Source of the DNA: Simmondsia chinensis
Lineage: Eukaryota > Streptophyta > Magnoliopsida > Caryophyllales > Simmondsiaceae
DNA length: 64,000 nt
Assembly (NCBI GenBank): GCA_018398585.1
Contig: JAGTTD010000010.1
Span: 5,411,501 to 5,475,500 of the forward strand
Direction: 5' to 3'
The position numbers and the translations under genes are program-made. The notes under the pieces were generated by a model, which did no database searches, was not told where the DNA came from, and saw nothing but the letters and a program-made list of their open reading frames with translations. This document shows positions 24,101 to 32,660 of this stretch, one piece after another. Positions within the stretch are counted from its first letter, which is position 1; the number at the start of each line of letters is the position of its first letter.

Positions 24101-27100
24101 GAGACTTGGCGTAGTTACGCATCCCTTTGTGACCTCCCTACATGGGTCCACCATTGCCGAGGTCTTTGACCATCATCTCCAAACCCTAAGGTAAATTTCA
24201 AACTACGAATGAAGCATGACTCGAGGAGTTGGTATGTGATGTCTATAATAACGTCCAAGTGGAGTTATATTTTAAAATCAATTTGTAACAAATGGAGTAT
24301 TAAACAGGTGTTTCACGATGTTCTCTTTTTCATTTTTGTCATGAGATCGTTATGGGACTTTGTTATTAAACTCATTCGTTGAGTCCTCAATAGTTGCATC
24401 CTTCGCTACGTCTATTCCAAGCGTATTGCACATGCACGTATGAATATAGGTTCTTATGTAATGGATTTGAGCTAGCTGTTATGTTATCGTTTGTTATGTA
24501 ATGGTTTTTCACAACATCCTCCAAAACAGACGTACATAATATTTGGTTTGCTAAAATGTACTTGTAAATGTATTTGTAGTTAAAAACTATCAAAGTGTAT
24601 GAAAAATAATCATAATATGGCTACTCATTCACATTTTTGCTGAGATAAGACTGAAAAGCAACTTATGTTCCTTTATGAAACCGTAAGTGATTCATGCAAC
24701 ATGTTATGTAAAGCCCAAGACTGCAACCATTACAGTACACAACCATGAAACATTATTTGACTTTGTGCTTTGACTTCTTTAGTTTAACGGTCTAAAATCA
24801 CCAACATACTCTGATACCATAGAAATTATGTTAGACTGGTCTAACCCAAATAGTTAGCAGTAGATTGTGAAAAAATGCACTACAGTAATACAAAAATCTT
24901 TTCTTTTTTACAACTTCAGCATCGAAATTTGTTCCTATTCTCAAAACAAAATCTACATTTTGAGTTTGAAACTTTTGAAATTATTTATTGGGGTTTTTTT
25001 TGGGGAACATTTCAGGGAAAAGGGAGCAATAATAGTGGAAGATGTGGAGATAGAACATATTGATAAGATCCTAAATCCACATAAAAATGGGGAATTAACA
25101 GCCATGGTAGCTGATTTCAAGGTTGCTATTGATGATTATCTCAAGGAACTGGTGACTTCTCCTGTGAGATCACTTGCAGATGTCATTGCTTTCAATCAAC
25201 AAAATGCTGAACTGGTAAGCACCATATGCATTTAAGGGTTGTATCTAGCAGTGTATTTGAGCTGAGCGAAGCCGAGCCCGAGCTCGTCTGGCTCAGGACT
25301 CGGCTCAGCTCGTTTACATTTGGCTTGGCTTGTAAAAGGCTCAGGCTGGAGTGAGTGCAAATACTACTTGGTAAGATCCAAACTAGACATTCAATTTTTA
25401 CACTCATTTAAACTTAATCTAGGCTCGTTTTGATTCAGGCTTGGCTCATTTAGGCTTAAACTCGGCTCAGTTTAATATATTAAAGCTAATAAATTATATT
25501 CTGAGGCTCACTTAGGTTTATTTAGGCTCACAAGCCTACAAACTCAAGCTTGAAACGAGCCCAACTTTTCGAGCTTTGAGACAAGCCAACTCGGCTCACA
25601 TCCCTACTTGTACCTTTTTGATTATCCGAAATGGTGGTTAATTATGCATTATTTTGCACCATGTCTAATTGTAGTATGGTAGAAACATGGTACTGGTGTG
25701 AATAAACCAAACATTCAGAGGACTATTCATTAGTGAAATTAATTGAGGCTCGTTTTTGTTCTTTTTGAGGTTTTGATAGCTTACAACAACAACAACAGAC
25801 CCAGTGCTACAAGGGCTCCCGCATACGCAGGGTCTGGGGGGTGGATGTATGCAGCCTTTCCCCTTTAGGGGACTACCTTGAAGGGAGGCGAGGTTTTGAG
25901 AGCTTATAGAGCTAAATTCAAGCAAACTTGATGAGCTTAACAAGCCAAGTTCCAATAAGGGGTGCTCAACTCGTTATTGTTATGAATAGTTTAATGAGGA
26001 CTCATTGAGAGCTTTTTAAGTGCTCCTATTAGGTTGATGATGGAACAACAATAGGTAGAATTCTCGATGTCATAGCAAACTCGACTAGGTCAACAAGGTA
26101 GCGAGCTCGACCATATAGTAAGCTCGCTCACCATAAAGGTCAAGTTGGCAATTATATGAGTCAAAACAAGTATTGAGGATACTAATAACTTATTGAACCT
26201 TGTTTGAACAAAGGTTCAAAATCTCAATAAAAGCTTGGCTTGAACCCGATCTTGTGAAGGGTTATCAAGTTTAAGTATGAACAAAGAGATACTCAACGCG
26301 ACTCATTCACACCCCTAATCACGTTTGTTACTTAAGCATCATGTTTACATAATATTTTATGAATAATTATGTATTATTAACTTTAATGCCCTTTCTAACG
26401 GTTCATGAAATGTAAATAACATATATATATATGGTGATCATTGTAAAAATATCCTACGTATTTGAGAGCATAATAATTAACTTAAAGTTCATTACTTAAT
26501 TATATTTCAAGTAACTGGTGTGTCCTTCGTGTTAGCTTCCAAGAGGAACTTGAACCTAAGACCTCTTATTCTATGGTCTTCACCTTCATAGTGTTTTAAT
26601 CATCGAATCATAGCAGTCTTCATTCAGCTAAGAGAAAGTCCTCATTTGTTTGACCTGTACTATTTTTATATTAAACACATATCAAAAATAAGTAATGAAT
26701 TTTGTACAGTACACTAAACCTCAACCACATGTAAATTTTTATGAGGACAAGAACAAACCTTAAGCAGCTTTTTCTAAGAAAGGAGCGACCAAACACATTT
26801 TACGGTAGGGAGAAGGCTAATGAGCTTCAAACCCAGGCTAGTTTTAAGTTTGGGCAGACCAATTACAACTATACCCATTCCTATAACCTCAAACTGATGT
26901 AAAATTACACAATAAAATTGATTTCCCAGGCAAATTAAGATTGGAAGCGAAAGATATGTTTTATCATTCGAAAATATCTTCCCTCCAACTGAACAGTTTC
27001 AAACTTAATTTTTGATTTGTTCATTGTTTTTGTCACAGGAAAAGACTGATGAATATGGTCAAGATGGCTTCATAGAGGCAGAGAACATGAGCGGTAAAGA

Positions 27101-27410
27101 GGAAGAAGTGAAGAAAATAGTAGAGGAACTGAATCACCTATGCGAACAAGGGCTCGAGAAGACTATGAGAGAGAAAGAGCTTGACGCCATGGTGAGTCCT
27201 GGCACCAAACCGATGCCTGTAATGGCCATCGGAGGATATCCCGGGATCACAGTCCCAGGCGGGTACGACGAGCATGGGGTGCCATTTGGAGTGTTGTTTT
27301 ATGGGTTAAAGGGGAGTGAGCCAAAGCTCATTGAGGTTGCTTTTGGGTTAGAGCAAGCCACCTTGGCTAGAAAGCCTCCCCGGTTTGATTCGTTTGAGTG
27401 CAAAGTGTGA
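14670..27410 (+). CDS. Amidase-signature family protein, five exons
   Basis: Modelled as join(14670..15137, 22953..23167, 23948..24190, 25016..25214, 27039..27410), giving 498 aa; the phases agree throughout. Amidase-signature enzymes hydrolyse carboxamides with a Lys-cisSer-Ser triad. Visible: Lys87 in [12 protein letters not shown], cis-Ser168 in [10 protein letters not shown], nucleophile Ser192 in GTDTHSSI, and the C-terminal block [20 protein letters not shown]. Length and order fit the plant amidase family related to GatA. Oddities: GTDTHSSI replaces the usual GTETDGSI, so two oxyanion-loop residues are changed. Residues 135-156 diverge from the family (consensus near NFRSSKAPSGWS), and the exon 1 donor is weak. 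The first intron is 7.8 kb and full of repeats. It may be functional, altered or an early pseudogene. Substrate and location cannot be told. Confidence 0.8.
15302..15442 (+). mobile_element. SINE 3'-domain fragment with TTG tail
   Basis: A degraded shared SINE 3' domain (GGGGTCC, then GGGTAAAGCTGCTTATATTTC, then CTAGACCTTGC) runs into GTTGTTGTTGTTG at about 15,427. It lies in the first amidase intron. The 5' part is missing. Confidence 0.6.
15445..16285. other. Intron 1 sequence, nothing assigned
   Basis: AT-rich intronic DNA with no recognised domain or repeat end. Confidence 0.4.
16470..16695. repeat. GC-rich tandem repeat, about 57-bp unit, four copies (left arm)
   Basis: The words GGTACTGCC, GGGAGTAGTCAGGGAAGGGG and GGTAATGGCCCCTGGCCTC recur about four times with variation. 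The array lies directly upstream of the left F-box promoter and is mirrored at 19,755-19,985. Confidence 0.8.
16720..16760 (+). promoter_or_regulatory. 35-bp near-perfect palindrome abutting a TATA box
   Basis: Arms CACTTTGAGG (16,720-16,729) and CCTCAAAGTG (16,745-16,754) are exact inverted copies. The inner arms CAAAG and CTTTG also pair, leaving TAT at the centre. TATAAA follows at 16,755-16,760, and the F-box ATG lies 54 bp further at 16,815. The same arrangement is kept in the right arm. A dimeric transcription-factor site is plausible. Confidence 0.65.
16815..17590 (+). pseudogene. F-box-type protein pseudogene (left arm)
   Basis: The reading frame begins ATG TCT GAC at 16,815 and would encode an F-box protein: [18 protein letters not shown] is the F-box helix, followed by a plant F-box-associated region ([23 protein letters not shown]). 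F-box proteins link targets to SCF ubiquitin ligases. This copy is broken three ways: codon 15 is TAG where the other arm has TGG (16,857-16,859); one base is lost near 16,910, shifting the frame to the 16,919-17,590 stretch; and the end is replaced after NMILP by a tandem array, so about 120 C-terminal residues are missing. The TATA box and palindrome upstream remain. Confidence 0.75.
17558..17940. repeat. Tandem array, about 142-bp unit, 2.7 copies
   Basis: GTGAAGATCCG starts units at 17,558, 17,700 and 17,843. Each unit contains GGCTTTCACCTGACGTGAAAG and TTTCTTGCTCAGGTTGA. The array begins inside the left F-box frame. Confidence 0.85.
17944..18345. repeat. Tandem array, 92-bp unit, four copies plus a partial
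   Basis: GTGTCC(C/T)ACCTAACAT recurs at 17,944, 18,036, 18,128 and 18,220, exactly 92 bp apart. A degraded fifth start lies at about 18,312. Each unit contains CGGTAAACTCTCACCG and GCCCCATCTAACACCGGGGC. The sequence differs from the neighbouring 142-bp array. Confidence 0.9.
18561..19643 (-). pseudogene. F-box-type protein pseudogene (right arm), full length with two nonsense codons
   Basis: One continuous frame of 361 codons starts at 19,643 ([20 protein letters not shown]). It shows the N-terminal F-box, then an F-box-associated region to the stop at 18,561. Two premature stops interrupt it: a TAG near 19,389 where the left copy has GAG, and a TGA near 19,049 where the left copy has CGA. 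It keeps the C-terminal part ([19 protein letters not shown] onward) that the left copy lacks. With two nonsense codons it is probably dead, unless read-through or editing occurs. The roughly 140 bp beyond 18,561 may be 3' UTR. Confidence 0.75.
19698..19738 (-). promoter_or_regulatory. Mirror copy of the palindrome and TATA box
   Basis: On the minus strand the 35-bp palindrome (19,704-19,738) is followed directly by TATAAA (19,698-19,703), and the ATG at 19,643 lies 54 bp downstream. Spacing is the same as in the left arm. Confidence 0.65.
19755..19985. repeat. GC-rich tandem repeat (right arm)
   Basis: Mirror image of the 16,470-16,695 array, with recurring CAGGCGGTACCGAGGCCAGG and GGCCATTACCGTCCCCTTCC. 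Confidence 0.8.
20472..21236. mobile_element. hAT-like non-autonomous element
   Basis: The left end AGGGCTAGTCCTAACATTTTT pairs with the right end AAAAATATTAGGACCGGCTCT. Such GGTCCTAA ends are common in plant hAT-like repeats. A LINE fragment lies inside. It is located in the first amidase intron. Confidence 0.5.
20870..21030 (-). pseudogene. LINE RNase H fragment
   Basis: The minus strand encodes [19 protein letters not shown], preceded by HILERP-like residues. This is the C-terminal signature of LINE RNase H-like domains (REAN..AD..A). It is interrupted and short. Confidence 0.55.
21256..21571. mobile_element. MITE with GGCCTCGTTTGGT ends
   Basis: The left end GGCCTCTTTTGGC pairs with the right end ACCAAACGAGGCC. 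Related copies are at 35,505-41,157 (split by copia) and 53,799-54,074. A 16-base G run lies at 21,413-21,428. Confidence 0.6.
21785..21875 (-). mobile_element. SINE 3'-domain fragment
   Basis: The minus strand reads CAGGTTGGGGGCCCTCAGAA, then AAGACTGCGTACATCCC, both words of the shared SINE domain. The tail is absent. Confidence 0.5.
21880..22945. other. End of intron 1, nothing assigned
   Basis: No domain was recognised. The intron closes with TTCAACTTGCAG at 22,941-22,952, a good acceptor. Confidence 0.4.
22953..23167 (+). CDS. Amidase exon 2 (active-site exon)
   Basis: 215 bp between TTGCAG and GG|GTAAGT. It encodes [17 protein letters not shown], then [12 protein letters not shown] and [14 protein letters not shown]. 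It carries the cis-serine and the nucleophilic serine. Confidence 0.9.
23680..23897. mobile_element. GAGC-rich repeat fragment
   Basis: Words such as AACGAGTTAAGC, CGAGTAAGAGCTGAG and CTCAGCTCATCTACACCCGT place it with the GAGC-rich hAT-like family. Only one end is recognisable. Confidence 0.4.
23948..24190 (+). CDS. Amidase exon 3
   Basis: The acceptor GACAG and donor AAG|GTAAAT keep the phase. It encodes [19 protein letters not shown], typical of the block after the active site, then [14 protein letters not shown]. Confidence 0.9.
25016..25214 (+). CDS. Amidase exon 4
   Basis: Preceded by CATTTCAG and ended by CTG|GTAAGC. It encodes [17 protein letters not shown] and [20 protein letters not shown], conserved in plant amidases. 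Confidence 0.9.
25245..25605. mobile_element. GAGC-rich repeat copy in intron 4
   Basis: Runs of CCGAGCCCGAGCTCG, GGCTCAGGACTCGGCTC and CGAGCTTTGAGACAAGCC; ends near GTGTATTTGAGC and GGCTCACATCCCTAC. Confidence 0.5.
25784..25889 (-). mobile_element. 5'-truncated SINE with 17-bp TSD
   Basis: GAGGTTTTGATAGCTTA (25,767-25,783) and GAGGTTTTGAGAGCTTA (25,890-25,906) flank it, a target duplication with one mismatch. The minus strand carries the shared 3' domain and ends with a TTG-repeat tail (CAACAACAACAAC on the plus strand). Confidence 0.85.
25907..26318. mobile_element. GAGC-rich repeat copy
   Basis: It contains CAACTCGTT, GAGCTCGACC and CTCGCTCACC words and ends with CATTCACACCCCTAATC, matching the ACACCCCTA end of the family. 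Confidence 0.45.
27039..27410 (+). CDS. Amidase exon 5 and stop
   Basis: The acceptor GTCACAG opens 124 codons. It encodes [19 protein letters not shown], then [14 protein letters not shown], and ends at TGA 27,408-27,410. The C-terminal block [18 protein letters not shown] is typical of the family. Confidence 0.9.
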   Translation, partial: EKTDEYGQDGFIEAENMSGKEEEVKKIVEELNHLCEQGLEKTMREKELDAMVSPGTKPMPVMAIGGYPGITVPGGYDEHGVPFGVLFYGLKGSEPKLIEVAFGLEQATLARKPPRFDSFECKV

Positions 27411-27634
27411 GCCTCTTTATGTGTTCTATTTTCTTGAGTGTTCTTGCATGGGTGTGGATGAAACAAGTGTTTGTTAGACTACTAATGTTTGAGATTGGTA
27501 AGAGTTTGTGTGTGTTTGATCGGGGGTCGATGAATGAATGAGACCAATTGGAGCATGATCGATAAAGTGACCGTCGAGTTAGAACATGTGTGTGCTCGGC
27601 TTGTTGACATTTATGAATAGTGTGTTATAAACTT

Positions 27635-27849
27635 TAATAACCAAAGAGGGTACCAACACGCTGGCACCGGATCCTATTAGAACTCCGAAATTAAGCGTGC
27701 TTGGGCGAGAGTAATACCAGGATAGGTGACCGTCTAGGAAGTCCTTACCCCTCAGGTTGGGGGTACTCGTAAACAGTCTTTCTTCAGGGTACCACCCTGA
27801 AAGGAGAAGGTTGGGTAGATCCATCCGCACCGCACCGCACCGCACCGCG

Positions 27850-27881
<32 letters not shown>

Positions 27882-27919
27882 GGGGCTTAGGCGAGAGCTC
27901 CTTGGGCACAGGAAACGTA
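27635..27919 (+). mobile_element. SINE with 5S rRNA-derived head, 12-bp TSD
   Basis: TGTTATAAACTT is present at 27,623-27,634 and 27,920-27,931. The head from about 27,644 is plainly plant 5S rRNA: GCACCGGATCC, then TTAAGCGTGCTTGGGCGAGA (box A region), then GGTGACCG and GGAAGTCC (box C region). It is joined to the SINE 3' domain (CCCCTCAGGTTGGGGGTAC, GGGTACCACCCTGAAAGG). A run of 40 C (27,850-27,889) interrupts the 3' part, and the end reads GGGCACAGGAAACGTA. Confidence 0.85.
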
Positions 27920-27931
27920 TGTTATAAACTT

Positions 27932-29298
27932 CAAGTGATAACCTTGCTTATTGTCTGATATTAGCTCGACAATGTATCAGTAATTATTTTGTTCAAACCT
28001 CTAGCTTGGTGTCATAACGAGCTCGACTTCACTTGATAGACTGACATCTTGAATCAAAATAAATATCGAGCACATCACAATCTTAATGAACAGGGTTCTA
28101 ATAATTTTTTTAAGTCGATTAGTGCTCAACATGAGCTCAATTCATTAAAAAAGATTCAAGGGATGGATATGCACTCATGGACATTGAACTCCAAGGATTT
28201 TTTATAGCAACCAATTTTGAGATCTAAATTTCAAAAGAATGTGTTAGGACATCAATGGATTAAAAATTGAAGGCTGAAAATTTAGGTCTCTACTCGTCAA
28301 TCCTTTTGCATAGACAAAAAAGTTTTTACTAAGCTGTTAAGAAACTTATTTTTGTAAAGTTTATTAGAGCATTTCTGTAAGAAGTGCCAAGTATTTTTAA
28401 TTAAAAAATTTTCAAGTTTGGCTTCCGTTTTTTATTTAAGGACGGCTTAACAGATGCCAAACTGATAAGTTTGTATCCAAATATGGTTGGGTGTTATTAA
28501 TCTTGAGGCGTACTTCTTCAGTAAAACCACATTGCAATGATCCATTGAATCATTCTATATCGCGAGAGAAAAAGCCATAAAAATATCACGAAAAACAAAT
28601 ATTTAGAAACTAGTTTATAGTTAACAACAAACTATGCTCTAGTCGTGACATTTTCGTGCGCCCCCTACTCGTGTCGTATAGCATTGCTCTAATCCAATAT
28701 ACTTGTTTCTGATACCACTAAAGTGTCCCTCACTTCTACCTTTTATTTCACATCATCACTGGCACATTTCAAAACTCCAAATTTTTAAGGCAAGGATTCA
28801 GTAACAGATGTATCATACATTTTACCATACTTTTACCCCAATTTTTATCCTTGGCGTACTGCAGTAAATTACCTTACAAGCAGCAAGCAGCAATATCAGA
28901 CCATAATTAAGCCAACTTGACCATTATAGTGAGCAAGGTTACTATCTGCTTGGTCACTTTGTCAGATAATACTTAAGCAACCAGCAGAAAAGTAAGGAAT
29001 CAGTGGAAAACATGTGACCTCAGCCAGGAAGAAAAACCGAAGTATCTGAAAGTAGTCAGGGCTACAAAAAGAGTCCGTTTGGTCAAATTTTTTTTTTTTT
29101 TTACAAAATACTTTTTCTCTTGTAAGAAACACTTTTCTAGACTTTAATGCTATTTGACTAGAAAAGAAAAGCATTTTTAAATAGAAACAATTTTTTTTTT
29201 CTTTTTAAGAAAACATTGTTTCCACTTTAAGGCAGAAGCAAACATAAAAACTAAAAAATTTCCTAAAAAAAAAAAAAAATACTCTATTGAAAACATTG
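27932..29298. other. Interval between amidase and eIF4B genes, nothing coding
   Basis: No domain was recognised. Runs of T (29,090-29,102) and A occur near the SINE at 29,316. Confidence 0.45.
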
Positions 29299-29315
29299 TC
29301 AAATTGCTATGGAAA

Positions 29316-29446
29316 ATACAACAGCAGCAACAGTCCCAGTGCCTCAAAGACTTTCGTATAAACAGGGTCTTTGGGGAGGGGAGGGTGGATGTACGCAACC
29401 TTCCCCTTTAAGGTGTTATCTTCAAGGGAGGCTGTGTCCTAGTTCC
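29316..29446 (-). mobile_element. 5'-truncated SINE with perfect 17-bp TSD
   Basis: TCAAATTGCTATGGAAA flanks it at 29,299-29,315 and 29,447-29,463. The minus strand has GGAGGCT-type leader words, GCGTACATCCACCCTCCCC-like sequence and a degraded TTG/CTG tail. Confidence 0.85.
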
Positions 29447-29967
29447 TCAAATTGCTATGGAAAGTGCTGCTCGAAGAAGCATTTTTTTTTTTTTTCTAGT
29501 TTGGCCAAACAAACCCAAAGATGAAGTTTGAAGCAGGATTAATCAAAATATGTGTAAGATTGAATCACAGGAGTTCTCATATATACGGACTCCTGATTTT
29601 TCTGACGAACATTACTCACTGAAGAACCCAAAATGGAATTGAATATACACTACAACAATAAGCCCATTGTCTTATGTAAGCGAAAACAAAATTTATAACA
29701 TCCAAATTCAACCATATGGGTCAACAACAAGCGATCAAAACTGCAGAATTTAAGTTTGAAGAACAAATAAGAATTCAGAATTGATACTACAAAACATGCC
29801 TTTTAAAGCCTCTAGATAATAATGCAAGTGTATAACTGATGAAACTACCAAAATCTAATCCCCATAAAACACAAACTACAAAAAGGAAATCCAACAAGTT
29901 TCCTAATAACTTCACCTATCTTACTCTTCCATCAACAATTGAAGTGTCACGCCGTTAAGTGTTCTCT

Positions 29968-30031
29968 TCACTTCTCTTCCTCGACTCCATCTTCATTCTT
30001 CTCAGCCTGTCCAGTTTCACTCTTTCCAGCA
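29968..30031 (-). CDS. EIF4B: eIF4B exon 2 (acidic tail)
   Basis: 64 bp beginning after GTGTAG on the minus strand and ending TGA at 29,968-29,970. It completes the split Ser codon (AG|T) and adds 20 further residues rich in Glu. Confidence 0.8.
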
Positions 30032-32183
30032 CTACACACCATGACAAACAAAAGTTTCACTCTGTCCAGTTGCAAAAAGTGGACCTTTTTTAACCGTTTT
30101 GCAGGAATGCAGGGGTTAATAAGTTTTCCTAGAAAAATGATAAGCTTTCAAGTAGTGAGCTGTTATCGTTTAATTTTCTTGAACTAGCAATCCACCCTAT
30201 ACGAATAACATATCCCACTGGTGTCTGTGCGCTATTTCAGACATCAGAGACTAGCAACCCAACAAGGTGCAAACCCTATCTGGCTTGCTCCCAAATGATC
30301 AACAAAGGAATCCAAAACTCATACGGGGAATGACTAAAAAGAGAAGCACAAAAATAAAAAGCGTACCAAGTTCCTCATTTATATTGTTATGTAAGTATTA
30401 TAAAAGGACTAAAAGGTCCAGTACAAATCCTTGTCGAATGTATTCAATCTCTCCTAGCCATCAATTTGCAGGCAACTAAGAGGAGAACGATTGCCCTCTC
30501 CTGTTCTCTGTCTTTCCTTTTTTTCATAGGTAAGCCAGGATAGGACTTTATAACAAAGGAACTTTTGTCTTAAAGCCTCAACCCTCATTAGCACCTATCC
30601 CCTTCTTTCACTCTTCCAAACATGCCCAAAGACTTGATTACAGTATGCATGAATAAATTTATTTCCAAATCAAAGAAATGCTTAGGGTGAAACTTTCAGC
30701 ATGAAAAGAAAAACTCATGAATCTAGCTCGTCATGAAGCAATGGAGTGTTGCACCTAGATGGTGGGCTGGGTTCATCATGTATGTAGATATCGGTCTATG
30801 TCTTCCTTAAGCTTAGTTCTTTTGGAGCTATTGATACACTGATAAGGGATGTGTAGGTTCTCGATTCATCTATGATCCACACAACATGGTAACTCATCTC
30901 TGCAATCAAACAACTACAGCTATTTGGCACCACAAACTAGAAACTAGCAGCAGGCAGCACATAAACAATGTAACAGTAACTAAATCATATACTTAACACC
31001 ACACAGTAAACAATGAACAAAATCAAATGGTCTCTCAAACAAACCTCATAGGACGAGACACTTCGTTTGAATCCAGCTTCCTCCAACTCCTCTCAATCTT
31101 ATCCTCTCCAAAACTCCCCCGACCAATCCCAAAACCCTTCCTCCTACTAAACACTTCGTCGCTCCTCTCACCACCACCCACCACTTCCTTAATCTTGACA
31201 GCTTCCAATTTCTCATCAATTTCCTTCCAATCCTTTCCTTTCTCAGCCAATACCTGCTCCCTCGGCCTCGCCTCCCCAAACGGGTTCGCCCCTTTTGGCC
31301 TCACCTCCCTACCCGGCCCCTCCTGCCCATTGCCGCCATTGGCAACAGGCAGTGTCCTAGGCTGCAAATTCAACCTCGGCCTTCCGCTTCCTGACCCATC
31401 ACTGCTCTCTCTCTCCTCTCTCCTCCCCCATTTCTCCGAATCCGCTCTGCCCGCCACCTCAAACCCCCCACCTCTCCTCTCTCTATCATTGAATCTCCGC
31501 CCCTCGAAACCCCCTTCTCTCTCCTCCTTCTTCATTGTCCAGCTATCCAAATCGGACCCACCACCACCACTACCAAACGAATCGAACCCCATCCGCCTCT
31601 CTCTCCTCGCGCCGTCAGACGGAGTAAAACTCTTATTAGAACCCCAATTATCAACCTCATCAGCCCTTGAATTAAAAAACCCTAATTTCTCTTTCCTATC
31701 AAACCCCCCACCATTCCCCCCACCAAACCCTGTCTTCTTCATCTTCGACCAATCATCCACCTCATCCGCACGCGACGGACCCATATCCTTCTCCCTCTCC
31801 CTCAAATTACCATTATACCCTTCACCCCTCTCCGAAACCCTAACCCTAGAATCCGACCCATAATTCCGAAACCCCCCGCCAAGCCGAGACCGATCCATCT
31901 CCTCCGCCGATCTCTCACGAGGTCCAGTAGGAAGAACGATCGGCTCCACGAACGCCGGCGCCTTGTAAGTATTGAACTCGGCAAGAGACAAAGTCTGACC
32001 CTTCTTCTTCTTCGTCGTCTTGGTGGCGGCAGCGGCGGAAAGAGAGGGGAAATCGGCAGAGGGGGCCAGATCCGCGTCGACGCGGTGGTCTTCAAGATCA
32101 CGCTTGAGCTCGTCCTCGTGCTCCTCGGCGTCGAGGGCCCATGCGCCGGGCTTGCCCCACACGGATGACACGGTTGCCGCCAT
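29968..32183 (-). CDS. EIF4B: Eukaryotic translation initiation factor 4B, plant type, two exons
   Basis: Modelled as complement(join(29968..30031, 31045..32183)), 400 aa. Plant eIF4B binds RNA and helps eIF4A/eIF4F and the 40S subunit during cap-dependent initiation in the cytosol. It starts ATG GCG in good context (CAACCATGG). Visible: N-terminal VWGKPGAWA near residue 10; DFPSLSAAAA then a lysine run and GQTLSLAEFN; LPTGPRERSAEEM and RLGGGF around 85-105; a long low-complexity Arg/Gly/Asp/Ser middle; then RPRLNLQPRTLP and NPFGEARPREQVLAEKG, the family hallmark. Exon 2 adds SAGKSETGQAEENEDGVEEEK, an acidic tail that matches in phase. Without that exon the frame stops just after RPMR (FV then TGA). 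It is intact and probably expressed. A pyrimidine/GA-rich leader precedes the ATG. Confidence 0.93.
30032..31044 (-). other. eIF4B intron
   Basis: Donor GTTTGT at 31,044 downward and acceptor TGTAG at 30,032. The acceptor lacks a long pyrimidine tract, so minor alternatives are possible. No element was recognised inside. Confidence 0.7.
31045..32183 (-). CDS. EIF4B: eIF4B exon 1
   Basis: 1139 bp from the ATG at 32,183 to ATGAG|GTTTGT. It holds almost all of the protein. Its composition is strongly skewed toward Gly, Arg and acidic codons, which produces long false open frames on the other strand. Confidence 0.93.
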
Positions 32184-32300
32184 GGTTGATGAACTTTGTC
32201 GCAGGTTTCTCTCTCTTCTCGTTGAGTTTGCGGGTGGAAGAAGAGGAAGAAAGAAGAGAGAGCGTTAAAATAGGAGTTAGCGTGAGGTGGCCGCAGGGTT
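32184..32300 (-). promoter_or_regulatory. eIF4B leader and proximal promoter
   Basis: The minus strand reads TATTTTAACGCTCTCTCTTC, a weak TATA-like site at about 32,265 followed by CT-rich leader, then GAGAGAGAAACC and the start codon. CT-rich initiators are common in plant translation genes. Confidence 0.4.
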
Positions 32301-32467
32301 CTGAAAAAAAGGCTTAAGGATCCAAGTGGTACTTTTGATTCTTTTTCTCTTTCTTCGTGTGATATTTTCTTCCACTGATATTACATGTGATAAACCAATC
32401 AGCAATATATTCAGTATTTTAAGGATTTTTGTCTATAGAAAGAACAAATATACATAGTCTTTTTTTT

Positions 32468-32636
32468 TAGAGTATTACTCTTGAAGAGAGGCCATTTTCG
32501 AGTGCTATAATCTGACGATAAAGACTTCCCAGGAAGTCATCCATTTTGGCACTACTCTTGCTCAAGCACGCTTAATTTTGTAGTTCTAATGAGATCTAAT
32601 GACGGCATGTTATTACCCTCTTTGGTACTAATACTA
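32468..32636 (-). mobile_element. SINE with 5S rRNA-derived head, 3' shortened
   Basis: On the minus strand: ACCAAAGAGGGTAATAACATG, then TTAGAACTAC, TTAAGCGTGCTTGAGCAAGA, GGATGACTTCCTGGGAAGTC, and the start of the SINE domain (GGCCTCTCTTCAAGAGTA), ending in an A run. The order is the same as in the copies at 27,635 and 44,250. The target duplication is unclear. Confidence 0.8.
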
Positions 32637-32660
32637 CATGTGATGTGAAGAAAATAAGAC

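Noticed and set aside
27644..27752. A functional 5S rRNA gene
   Set aside because: Bases differ from the plant 5S sequence at many sites, the 3' end is fused to the SINE body, and target duplications flank the whole unit.
31027..31863. Long plus-strand open frame of 278 codons
   Set aside because: It is the complement of the Gly/Arg-rich eIF4B exon; the Pro/Ser/Leu-only protein is a composition artefact.
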